DNA from: Alkalibacterium sp049389645
GTDB lineage: Bacteria > Bacillota > Bacilli > Lactobacillales > Carnobacteriaceae_A
Length of the DNA: 64,000 nucleotides
Assembly: GCF_049389645.1 (NCBI RefSeq)
Contig: NZ_CP186540.1
Coordinates: 1,178,001 to 1,242,000 of the forward strand
Direction: 5' to 3'
Below, piece after piece: positions 36,860-43,981 of the stretch (the first letter of the stretch is position 1; the number at the start of each line of letters is the position of its first letter). The position numbers and the translations under genes are program-made. The notes under the pieces are model-generated. The model worked only from the letters and a program-made list of their open reading frames with translations, was not told the DNA's origin and did not search any database.

Positions 36860-37252
36860 ATGATTAAAGGAATTCATCATAAAGGGTTTCAAGTAACAGA
36901 TATGGAAAAGACACTGCATTTTTACTGTGAAGTACTCGGTTTTAAACATGCCTTTGACCTGAAGGATTCAGATGGATACCCGTGGATCGAGTACGTCAAG
37001 ATTGCGGAGGGGTCATTTGTAGAGTTCTTCTATGGAGGAACTGAAGAAGAGAAAAAACAATACGACCACATTTGTTTTGAAGTAGAGGGTATAGAAGCTT
37101 TAGCTGAAAAGTTAAGAGACAAAGGCATTAGCTTTGCTTCAGAACTATCTACAGGAAAAGATAGCAATAAGCAGTTCTGGATTAGGGACCCGGATGGCAA
37201 TTGGCTGGAATTCATGGAACTCGATCCCGATTCACCGCAAATGAGAAGTTGA
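36860..37252 (+). CDS. VOC-family protein (glyoxalase/dioxygenase fold)
   Basis: Vicinal oxygen chelate protein of 130 residues. It opens with GIHHKGFQVTDMEKTLHFYCEVLGF and ends with FWIRDPDGNWLEFMEL, where His and the final Glu are usual metal ligands. EGSFVEFFYGG supplies the middle ligand. Similar to glyoxalase I-like proteins and bleomycin-type binding proteins; substrate unknown. Preceded by AAGGTGAG. It lies 48 bases after the double-GNAT gene and may be co-transcribed with it. Confidence 0.83.
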   Translation: MIKGIHHKGFQVTDMEKTLHFYCEVLGFKHAFDLKDSDGYPWIEYVKIAEGSFVEFFYGGTEEEKKQYDHICFEVEGIEALAEKLRDKGISFASELSTGKDSNKQFWIRDPDGNWLEFMELDPDSPQMRS

Positions 37253-37293
37253 TTTTTATGCGGCAAACGAAATTCAGATAGATGAACTAAAAC

Positions 37294-37350
37294 AAACTGA
37301 CTTACGACCCTGCCTATTCAGGTAAGGTATCGTAAGCCAGTTTATTTATT
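37294..37350 (+). terminator. terminator after the VOC gene, overlapping the convergent cupin gene
   Basis: A 14-bp stem (37294-37307 with 37330-37343, one mismatch), then TTTATTTATT. The loop contains the stop of the minus-strand cupin gene. Confidence 0.6.
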
Positions 37351-37805
37351 ATCGGTTGATGTTGAGGATGGATTTCTAAAAGTTCATTTTTTGTAAACAA
37401 TTGAAAGTCCGCAAAATCAAAACCGGGAACCACTGTACAACTCACCAGCGCATAACCAGCTTCTACGGTAGAACCAAAAATGGTGCCCGCTGGAACGGTA
37501 TGGTGTAACTGATGCTTTTTGTGCGTCTCCAAGCTTAAGGTTGCTTCCTGATACGAACCTTCTGGGGTGAGAGAGTGGATGGTTAGTGGATGACCAGCAT
37601 GATAAAACCATAATTCGTCAGATGTAAGTCTGTGAAAGTGAGAAGGATTAGCTGCTGTTAATAGGAAATAAATGTTTGTGTATAGAGGTAATGGTTTGCC
37701 GTCTTTTGTATACGTTTCATCAGACAAATCGGTTTGTCTGAAGTAGCCACCTTCTGGATGTGGTTCAAGCTGCAATTCTTTGATCCATTGTTCTGCTGAT
37801 TTCAA
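37314..37805 (-). CDS. cupin protein, DUF985 family
   Basis: Protein of 163 residues of the DUF985/Cupin_5 family. Typical stretches: LQLEPHPEGGYFRQT near the N-terminus, TNIYFLLTAANPSHFHRLTSDELWFYHAG with the cupin His residues, and AGTIFGSTVEAGYALVSCTVVPGFDFADF. The fold is a double-stranded beta-helix related to sugar epimerases, but no general function is known. It is a single gene on the minus strand with a good GGAG site before the ATG. Its 3' end is overlapped by the terminator of the convergent VOC gene. Confidence 0.85.
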   Translation of the reverse strand: MKSAEQWIKELQLEPHPEGGYFRQTDLSDETYTKDGKPLPLYTNIYFLLTAANPSHFHRLTSDELWFYHAGHPLTIHSLTPEGSYQEATLSLETHKKHQLHHTVPAGTIFGSTVEAGYALVSCTVVPGFDFADFQLFTKNELLEIHPQHQPIINKLAYDTLPE

Positions 37806-38165
37806 ATTCTTTTCTCCTCACTTAATAGCTTTACTAGCTCAATGATTTTATTATTAGTTTAGCATACAAGTGATATATTTAATCTACATGAATCAAATTT
37901 GAACAGTTCTTTGATGAAAGAATAGTTTTGAAAAAGTGAGGTCTGAAAAGAAGTAGAGAATGAATGAGTTAGGTTAAAAAATATAATGATTTGATGCTAG
38001 AGGCTATTCAAAAAAGCTGAAAGAACTCACTTAACTCTAAAAACAACCTGAAAATTAACGTATAAAAATTCACAAACTTCTAATCAACTTACTATTTATA
38101 CTTATTTATTAATAGTAAAATTAATGATATAATGAGCAAAGAAAAAAAGAAAAGGAATGATTTCA

Positions 38166-38609
38166 ATGATGAACAATAAAATGAAATTTACAGTGAATGC
38201 AAAAAGTGACGGTTTTGCTTTAACAGCTACAGCTGGTAAACATGAATTAGTCATGGATGAATCAGAGCGTTTTGGTGGAAAAGATTCCGGTCCCAATCCA
38301 ATGCAGACTGCTCTCGCAGCATTAGTATCTTGTGAGAATGTCACAGCTAATATGGCCGCAAGAGAAATGGACTTTGATTTAAAATGCTTAACTATTAATG
38401 TGACAGGTAGCTTTGATCCTCGTGGGTTTATGGGTGATGCATCCGTTCAACCATATTTTGAAGAAGTGACCATCAATGTTAAAGTGGATACAACCGAATC
38501 TGATGAGCGTATTCAAGCAATCAAAGAGCAAGTAGAAGCGCGATGCCCAATTTATACGCTGTTTAAAGCTGCAGGCGTTAAAATGAACGATACCTGGGTA
38601 AAAGCGTAA
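38166..38609 (+). CDS. OsmC/Ohr-family peroxiredoxin-like protein
   Basis: OsmC-family protein of about 147 residues. It has the two Cys usual for thiol-dependent peroxide reduction: LVSCENVTANMAARE (about residue 56) and ARCPIYTLFKAAGV near the C-terminus. GGKDSGPNPMQTALAAL is the family signature. It probably reduces organic hydroperoxides in the cytoplasm. Start: ATG at 38166 or the adjacent one at 38169, both at a better distance from AAAAGGA than the in-frame ATG at 38157. Transcribed alone. Confidence 0.87.
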   Translation: MMNNKMKFTVNAKSDGFALTATAGKHELVMDESERFGGKDSGPNPMQTALAALVSCENVTANMAAREMDFDLKCLTINVTGSFDPRGFMGDASVQPYFEEVTINVKVDTTESDERIQAIKEQVEARCPIYTLFKAAGVKMNDTWVKA

Positions 38610-38625
38610 TTTTTCAAATATGAGC

Positions 38626-38658
38626 AAGCAGACATCTGAAGGATGTCTGCTTTTTTAT
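38626..38658 (+). terminator. terminator after osmC-like gene
   Basis: AAGCAGACATC (38626-38636) with GATGTCTGCTT (38642-38652), loop of 5, then TTTTTATAATT. Confidence 0.92.
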
Positions 38659-38778
38659 AATTAAAATATCCAAAATCAAGCTGGAAATAGTGAAAAATAA
38701 TAATAATTAATTATCCATCTTTTATGTTAGATAGACAAACAATTCGAAAAAAAGGACTGGATAAACCTCTGATTGTAG

Positions 38779-38807
38779 TTGACAAACAGACATAGGATTG
38801 AGATAAT
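38779..38807 (+). promoter_or_regulatory. sigma-A promoter of the PyrR leader
   Basis: TTGACA at 38779-38784, spacer of 17, GATAAT at 38802-38807. It stands about 30 bases before the PyrR-binding loop. Confidence 0.7.
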
Positions 38808-38824
38808 AGCTCCAATTGAATATT

Positions 38825-38953
38825 GGTATCTTTAAATCAGTCCCGAGAGGCTGACAAGGACTACGGATGAGGAAAATGGGCTACGAGTGTATCTTCTACA
38901 CGTGTATTTATTTTTCGAACGCTTCTTGTCATACCGGCAGGAAGCTTTTTTTA
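38825..38953 (+). promoter_or_regulatory. PyrR-responsive pyrimidine attenuator
   Basis: The stretch TCAGTCCCGAGAGGCTGA (38837-38854) followed by CAAGGA fits the PyrR-binding anti-antiterminator loop of Gram-positive pyr leaders (stem closing a UCCnGAGAGG loop). A hairpin at about 38884-38905 and then a terminator, GCTTCTTG (38921-38928) with CAGGAAGC (38938-38945) and seven T, complete the attenuator. High UMP with PyrR would end transcription here. The gene behind it is now a broken cytosine deaminase, so the switch controls nothing obvious. The loop match is strong; the fold of the whole leader was not computed. Confidence 0.75.
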
Positions 38954-39020
38954 TGCAAATTTTTCTGTGTAAAAGCCTGCTTGGTATGGGTACTAATAAG
39001 CAACCAAACAAGGAGGGAAA

Positions 39021-39551
39021 ATGGGGTTTCACAAGATTGAAAAGGTCTGCTTGTTGGAAAGTGAATTGGGTATAGAAAGTAAATTAGTGAGTACTTTCTT
39101 CTTGGAACCCCCTGCTTCGTTTGGACACAGACTTGACAACGGGGGAACCAAAATGGGACGTTATTCAAAGGTGTTGATACGTGGACTGAACGAAGAAAGA
39201 CACTGACTAAAGAGGGTCGTAAAGATGGGAGCGATAAACGCTTTACAGTGTTAAATTGCACAGGGAATAGAAGCGATTCGGACGCACGTGGATATCTGTG
39301 ATTCATCGCTTACTGTTCTGAAAGCCTTGCTGGAAGTAAAAGAAGAAATGAAGGACTTTGTTGACATTCAATTAGTCGCTTTTCCTCAGGAAGGCTTCCT
39401 TTCATATTCTGATGGGACGGAATTCGTGGAGGAAGCCTTGAAACTGGTAGCGGATGTAGTCGGGGGTATTCCTCACTATGAATTTACGCGTGAAGACGGC
39501 GTGGAGTCGATGGAAATTGCTTTTGATCTAAAAAAACAGCCATCATTTTGA
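39021..39551 (+). pseudogene. codA: cytosine deaminase (codA) remnant
   Basis: Pieces of CodA occur in order but in different frames: LDTDLTTGEPKW (at about 39118), WTERRKTLTKE (about 39182), AINALQC-stop-IAQGIEAIRTHVD (about 39231), then LTVLKALLEVKEEMKDF, IQLVAFPQEGFLSY, ADVVGGIPHYEFTRE and GVESMEIAFDL to a stop at 39551. The rest of the enzyme (two thirds) is missing, and the metal-binding HxH region before LDT is damaged. A good GGAGG-ATG remains at 39021. At least three frame changes and one in-frame stop exclude function. Confidence 0.85.
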
Positions 39552-39570
39552 TGATAGCTGCTTTTTTTTT
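39531..39570 (+). terminator. terminator at the codA relic end
   Basis: AGC-CATCA with TGATGATAGCT around a short loop, preceded by seven A and followed by nine T. Confidence 0.8.
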
Positions 39571-39693
39571 GCTTTATAAGCTTTCAAAAAAATTAGATGA
39601 AAATATATAAAAAGTGAAAAATATAGTTTATGTAGTATTAAATTATAATGATATAATCAATAAAAGTTTGGAAAAAAAACTATAGATGGAATT

Positions 39694-39795
39694 GTTTCAT
39701 AAATATAAGCGTATTAATGAAATAATAATCAATATGTGGTACTTTGTTTCATAAAGTAAGCGTTTCATTGACACTATGTTTTATACTGTTAATAT
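39694..39795 (+). promoter_or_regulatory. promoter and paired operator of the muramic-acid operon
   Basis: Two near-identical direct repeats, GTTTCATAAATATAAGCGT (39694-39712) and GTTTCATAAAGTAAGCGT (39746-39763), lie ahead of a strong promoter: TTGACA (39768-39773), spacer of 16, extended TG-T-TAATAT (39787-39795). The second repeat overlaps the -35 and also contains a cre-like AGTAAGCGTTTCAT (39755-39768, 12 of 14). The first is flanked by inverted TTTCAT/ATGAAA. Likely sites for the RpiR/MurR repressor encoded next and for CcpA; both assignments are inference. Confidence 0.65.
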
Positions 39796-39818
39796 ATTAG
39801 TGAAGAGGGAGATAGATT

Positions 39819-40661
39819 ATGGCCATAGCTACAATAAAATTGAAAGAATACAAAAAAGATGCTAGCCCGACTGAAATGTCTATCATCGATTATATATTGA
39901 AGAATACTGAAGAAACGAGTCGAATGACGATTTACAACTTAGCTGAGAAGACGTTCTCATCCCCTTCCACTATCATTCGTCTTTGCAAAAAGAATGGGTA
40001 TATGGGTTACAAAGATTTTGTGAAAGATTTAATTTATGAACAAGCGGTTCGATCTAACTACAGAGACAAACATATTGCGGAATTGACACGCACCGATGAG
40101 ATTGAAGAAATCATTAATAAAGTGACGCATAAAAACATTTTATCACTCGAAGAAACTGAGAAACTAATTGACACAGAAGTAATCAAAACCTGTGTCAATA
40201 AGTTGTTTGAGTGTGAGAAATTGACGATTTTTGGCATAGGCGCTTCGCTTATTGTGGCAAAAGATGCTCAGCTCAAATTTACACGTATTAACAAAATGTC
40301 TTACGTCAGCGAAGACTGGCACACGCAACTCCTTATGGCTAAGAATATGAGTGAGCGCGATGTAGCTTTAGTTATATCTTATTCCGGTCAAACAGAGGAG
40401 ATAATAACCTGTGCGGAAGTTGCAAAAGAGAATGGGGCAACAATCATTTCAATCACTAAAACAGATGAGTCACCAATCAACCGATTAGCTGATTATGCAA
40501 TCTATGTATCAGCTAATGAATTTAGTTTTAGAAGTGGGGCAATGTCATCTCGTATGGCCCAACTAAATATCATTGATATTCTATACACGTGTTACATCAA
40601 CAAAATGTATGAAGAATCCCTAGAAATTCTTGAAAAAACTCAAATAAAAAAGGAGGGATGA
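39819..40661 (+). CDS. murR: RpiR/MurR-family transcriptional regulator
   Basis: RpiR-type regulator of 280 residues with an N-terminal helix-turn-helix domain (MTIYNLAEKTFSSPSTIIRLCKK, only core shown: SSPSTIIRLCKK, about 46-57) and a C-terminal SIS sugar-phosphate isomerase-like domain (about 115-270; FGIGASLIVAKDAQLKF, LVISYSGQTEEII). The SIS domain probably senses MurNAc-6-phosphate, as in MurR/MupR. It is the first gene of the operon and its stop overlaps the start region of murQ. The direct repeats at its promoter are its probable operators. Activator or repressor action is not shown by sequence; MurR in E. coli is a repressor. Confidence 0.85.
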   Translation: MAIATIKLKEYKKDASPTEMSIIDYILKNTEETSRMTIYNLAEKTFSSPSTIIRLCKKNGYMGYKDFVKDLIYEQAVRSNYRDKHIAELTRTDEIEEIINKVTHKNILSLEETEKLIDTEVIKTCVNKLFECEKLTIFGIGASLIVAKDAQLKFTRINKMSYVSEDWHTQLLMAKNMSERDVALVISYSGQTEEIITCAEVAKENGATIISITKTDESPINRLADYAIYVSANEFSFRSGAMSSRMAQLNIIDILYTCYINKMYEESLEILEKTQIKKEG

Positions 40662-40663
40662 TA

Positions 40664-41590
40664 TTGTTAGATTTGCGAAGCATAGAAACAGAGAAACAGA
40701 ATCCTCATACGATGAATCTTGATCAAATGAGTATAAAAGAGGCACTGACGGTCATGAACAATGAAGACAAGAAAGTTACTGAAGCAATTGAGGAGGTGAT
40801 TCCTGAAATTGAAAGTGCCATCCATATTATCGTTAACCAGTTGAGAAAAGGAGGCAGATTGATATACACGGGCGCCGGTACAAGTGGACGTTTAGGTGTT
40901 TTAGATGCAGCTGAGTGTCCACCAACATTTGGTACACCTAAAGAAAAAGTTGTGGGATTAATTGCTGGGGGCCAAAAAGCTTTTACTGAAGCAATCGAAG
41001 GTTCAGAAGATAACCAAGAGATGGGTAAAGAGGATTTAATTGATCTTGGTTTGAATGCAAATGATGTTGTTGTCGGCTTGGCAGCCAGTGGAAGAACACC
41101 TTATGTGATAGGTGCACTTACTTATGCAAATGAAATTAAAGTTCCAACTGTTGCTATTTCTTGTAATAAAAATAGCGAAATCGGTCAAGTAGCGAATATA
41201 GCTATTGAGGCCGTATCAGGTCCTGAAGTGTTAACAGGTTCAACCCGCCTAAAAGCTGGATCAACACAGAAAATGATCCTAAATATGTTGTCTACTGTAT
41301 CAATGGTGGGCATTGGGAAAGTATATAAAAACTTAATGGTCGATGTTCAACCAACCAATGAGAAATTGATCACTCGTGCTGAGAATATTGTCATGAGGGC
41401 AACAGATGTTGATAGAGATACGGCAATAAATAAGTTAGCAGAAAGTGACGGTAAAGTCAAAGTTGCCATTATTATGATTTTATTAGATATCGATAAAGAG
41501 GCTGCCGTCAAAAAATTGGAAGAGTCTGAAGGACATATAAGGATAGCAGTGGATCAATATTATGAAAATCATAAGGAGGAAACGAAATGA
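40664..41590 (+). CDS. murQ: N-acetylmuramic acid 6-phosphate etherase
   Basis: MurQ of about 308 residues. It splits the lactyl ether of MurNAc-6-phosphate to give GlcNAc-6-phosphate and D-lactate. Family marks: GGRLIYTGAGTSGRLGVLDA, ECPPTFGTP with the catalytic Glu region, GLAASGRTPYVIGAL, and EVLTGSTRLKAGSTQK. The C-terminal helical (UBA-like) tail is present. I chose the TTG at 40664, seven bases after AGGAGG; the ATG at 40658 is only one base from that site. Either start overlaps or abuts the regulator stop, so translation is coupled. The stop overlaps the next start by four bases. Confidence 0.93.
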   Translation: MLDLRSIETEKQNPHTMNLDQMSIKEALTVMNNEDKKVTEAIEEVIPEIESAIHIIVNQLRKGGRLIYTGAGTSGRLGVLDAAECPPTFGTPKEKVVGLIAGGQKAFTEAIEGSEDNQEMGKEDLIDLGLNANDVVVGLAASGRTPYVIGALTYANEIKVPTVAISCNKNSEIGQVANIAIEAVSGPEVLTGSTRLKAGSTQKMILNMLSTVSMVGIGKVYKNLMVDVQPTNEKLITRAENIVMRATDVDRDTAINKLAESDGKVKVAIIMILLDIDKEAAVKKLEESEGHIRIAVDQYYENHKEETK

Positions 41591-41892
41591 AAGTTTTAAT
41601 GGTATGTTCTGGTGGAATGTCTAGCTCTATTATAGTCAAGGCATTAAAAAAAGAAGCTGAAAAACAGGGTATGGATATGGATATTAAAGCAGTTGGAACA
41701 GGGGAATTTGCTGAAGAAGTTAAAAATGATTATAATTATGTACTTGTAGCCCCTCAGGTTAAACATAGATTTAAGGAATACAAAGAGGCATCTGATGAAG
41801 CTAATGTACCTTGTGAATTAATTCCGCCTAGAGGATATACTCCGATTGGCGCACCCGGTTTAATGAAACAAATTAAAGCAGGAGCTAAATAA
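41587..41892 (+). CDS. PTS Lac-family (cellobiose/chitobiose type) EIIB
   Basis: EIIB subunit of 101 residues of the Lac PTS family. The phosphorylated Cys7 lies in MVCSGGMSSSIIV. The protein passes phosphate from EIIA to the incoming sugar. It overlaps the murQ stop by four bases (ATGA) and is followed by the matching EIIC and EIIA genes, so the three subunits are separate polypeptides. In the muramic-acid operons of E. coli and S. aureus the PTS is MurP, a Glc-family EIIBC; here a Lac-family system takes its place. The substrate is most likely MurNAc-GlcNAc or a related disaccharide, by context. Confidence 0.88.
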   Translation: MKVLMVCSGGMSSSIIVKALKKEAEKQGMDMDIKAVGTGEFAEEVKNDYNYVLVAPQVKHRFKEYKEASDEANVPCELIPPRGYTPIGAPGLMKQIKAGAK

Positions 41893-41914
41893 AAAACGGA
41901 AGGATTGGATAAGT

Positions 41915-43279
41915 ATGATGGAGAAATTTTTAATGTGGTTAGAAGAAAAATTTATGCCTCCAATGGCAAGACTTGCAGAACAAAGACATTTGAAAGCGGT
42001 ACGTGACGGAGTTATATCTACATTACCATTAATTATAGTGGGATCATTCTTTATTATTATAGCTCAACCACCGGTTGAATTTTTACAGGAATTAGTAAAC
42101 CCTTATATAGGTGAGATCTTGATTCCATTCAGAGTTACTGTTGGTATGTTAAGTGTATATGCCGCATACGGAATGGGATACAGTCTAGCCAGGTCCTATA
42201 AACTTGATGGTTTATCTGGAGGGGTCTTATCATTAGTAACATTCCTGATGATGAATATTCCATTAAATGTAGATGGTTTTATTACAGAAGCAACCGAAGC
42301 AGGAATTGTAGGAGCAGAACCGATAGGTTGGGTTTTACCTATGGCGAATTTAGGTGGAGCAGGAATGTTTACAGCTATTCTTTCAATGATAGTTGCTGTT
42401 GAGATTTTAAGATTTATGCAAGAAAGAAACTTTACTATAACAATGCCAGAACAAGTTCCAGATTCAGTTGCACGTTCCTTTGAAGCTTTATTCCCTGCAG
42501 CTGTGGTTATCACACTTGCTTGGATTATTCGAGTTTTACTTGGATTTGATATCAACGAGTTATTAATGACTATATTCTCACCATTAATTGAAATTTCAGG
42601 GAATAATTATTTTGGAGTCATGTTACCAGTATTGCTTGTTACAATATTATGGGCAGCCGGTATTCATGGTATGTCAGTAATTGGATCTGTTATGCGACCT
42701 GCTTGGTTGGTTATGTTAGATGCTAACATTGAAGCTGTCGCAGATGGTGGAAGTATGGCCTTTGGAGAAGGCGGGCTTCCTTATATCGCACCAGAACCAT
42801 TTTATCAGTGGTTTGTATGGGTAGGAGGAGCAGGTGCAACATTAGCTCTAGCGATTTTATTCGTAATGTCTAAATCGGTATATCTTAAACAGGTAGGTAA
42901 ATTCAGTATTATTCCGGGACTATTTAACATTAATGAACCAATGATTTTTGGGGCACCAATTGTTATGAATCCAATCTTAGCAATCCCATTTATTATAGCT
43001 CCAGTTGTGACTACTTCAATCTCATATTTTGCAGTAAACCTTGGGTTAGTTAGCGGATTTACAATTATGGCCCCGTGGACTCTTCCAGCTCCAATAGGTG
43101 CTTGGATGGCAACGGGTGGAAGTATTGCTGCAGTTATACTAGTCTTACTCAATATTCTGGTTGCAATGGCAATTTACTATCCGTTCTTTAAAGTTTATGA
43201 AAAGAAAATGATTGAAGAAGAAAATGCAGAATCAACAGATAATCAAGAAGTAATTGATGGCGAAACAGTAAATGCATAA
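41915..43279 (+). CDS. PTS Lac-family EIIC permease
   Basis: Membrane permease of 454 residues with about ten helices of the cellobiose-type EIIC family. Typical elements: an N-terminal LAEQRHLKAVRDGVISTLPLIIVGSFF region (core HLKAVRDG), ILWAAGIHGMSVIG, the loop FSIIPGLFNINEPMIFGAPIVMNP (core NINEPMIFG), and TLPAPIGAWMATGG. The NEP(M/I)IFG motif is the usual sugar-binding signature in Lac-family EIIC. It lies between EIIB and EIIA genes. A hairpin with a T-run directly behind it may lower expression of the downstream genes. Confidence 0.9.
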   Translation: MMEKFLMWLEEKFMPPMARLAEQRHLKAVRDGVISTLPLIIVGSFFIIIAQPPVEFLQELVNPYIGEILIPFRVTVGMLSVYAAYGMGYSLARSYKLDGLSGGVLSLVTFLMMNIPLNVDGFITEATEAGIVGAEPIGWVLPMANLGGAGMFTAILSMIVAVEILRFMQERNFTITMPEQVPDSVARSFEALFPAAVVITLAWIIRVLLGFDINELLMTIFSPLIEISGNNYFGVMLPVLLVTILWAAGIHGMSVIGSVMRPAWLVMLDANIEAVADGGSMAFGEGGLPYIAPEPFYQWFVWVGGAGATLALAILFVMSKSVYLKQVGKFSIIPGLFNINEPMIFGAPIVMNPILAIPFIIAPVVTTSISYFAVNLGLVSGFTIMAPWTLPAPIGAWMATGGSIAAVILVLLNILVAMAIYYPFFKVYEKKMIEEENAESTDNQEVIDGETVNA

Positions 43280-43284
43280 AAAAC

Positions 43285-43318
43285 AAGAGGTTGAAATTTT
43301 TCAACCTCTTATTTTTTT
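43285..43318 (+). terminator. intra-operon terminator/attenuator after EIIC
   Basis: AAGAGGTTGAA (43285-43295) with TTCAACCTCTT (43300-43310), loop TTTT, then ATTTTTTT. It lies inside the operon, between EIIC and EIIA. Genes continue 30 bases later with a fresh ribosome binding site (AGGAGAT), so partial read-through or a second promoter must supply them. Confidence 0.8.
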
Positions 43319-43347
43319 AAAAACTTATATTTAGGAGATGTTTTGAA

Positions 43348-43656
43348 ATGGATATGGAACAGCTGATTTTTGAAATAATTGCTAGTGCAGGAGAATCTCG
43401 TGATTTAACATATCAAGCACTAGATAATATTAATGATGGAAAAATTGATGAAGCTTATAAGTTGATTGAAGAAGCGGAAAAAACAATGAACACTGCTCAT
43501 AACGTACAAACTAAATTGATTCAAAGTGAGATACAAGGTGAAAAAATTGATGGTGGTTTATTAATGATTCATGCACAGGATCACATGATGACAGCAATAG
43601 CAGAACATCAAATGGTCAAACGAATGTTACCTATTTTTGAAAAGTTATTGAAGTAA
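43348..43656 (+). CDS. PTS Lac-family EIIA
   Basis: EIIA subunit of 102 residues of the Lac family, an all-helical trimeric phosphocarrier. The active-site His75 is in LLMIHAQDHMMTAI, with the conserved Asp78 that binds the trimer-core metal in LacF. It transfers phosphate from HPr to the EIIB encoded two genes upstream. Family marks such as FEIIASAGESRDLTYQAL are clear. It begins after the intra-operon hairpin, 13 bases before the next gene. Confidence 0.9.
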   Translation: MDMEQLIFEIIASAGESRDLTYQALDNINDGKIDEAYKLIEEAEKTMNTAHNVQTKLIQSEIQGEKIDGGLLMIHAQDHMMTAIAEHQMVKRMLPIFEKLLK

Positions 43657-43669
43657 AGGAGTAATAATT

Positions 43670-43954
43670 ATGGAATACATTTTATTTACTGTCTCATTAT
43701 TAATAGTTTTTTTAAGTGGGATTTGGGTAGTGAAAAAATTCAGAACTAAATATCAACCGAATAGATGGTTTGCAGGTTTTCTTGGGCCGTTCGTATTAAT
43801 TGTTCCTTTGGTAGCTTTTCCAAATCTACCTAATTTAATTTGGGTAATATTAATTGTAGTATTTATCTGGACAAACATTTATTTTTTCGAAACATCTAAA
43901 GAAATGCTAGAGAGCGGAAAAATAAAAACTGGATTTGGCCGAAAATCTTCGTAA
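43670..43954 (+). CDS. small membrane protein of the muramic-acid operon
   Basis: Protein of 94 residues with three hydrophobic segments (about 2-22, 33-52, 54-73) and a basic C-terminal tail (KIKTGFGRKSS). I do not recognise a family. GGAG stands before the ATG, and the gene is packed between EIIA and the kinase fusion, so it is real and co-expressed. It might help the PTS permease, or be an unrelated small membrane protein carried along. Nothing in the sequence shows catalysis. Confidence 0.75.
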   Translation: MEYILFTVSLLIVFLSGIWVVKKFRTKYQPNRWFAGFLGPFVLIVPLVAFPNLPNLIWVILIVVFIWTNIYFFETSKEMLESGKIKTGFGRKSS

Positions 43955-43981
43955 TTGAGAGCTTAAGTGAGGAAGATCTAA

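Noticed and set aside
38887..39075. Short frame across the PyrR leader
   Set aside because: It runs through the attenuator terminator; the leader structure explains the sequence better.
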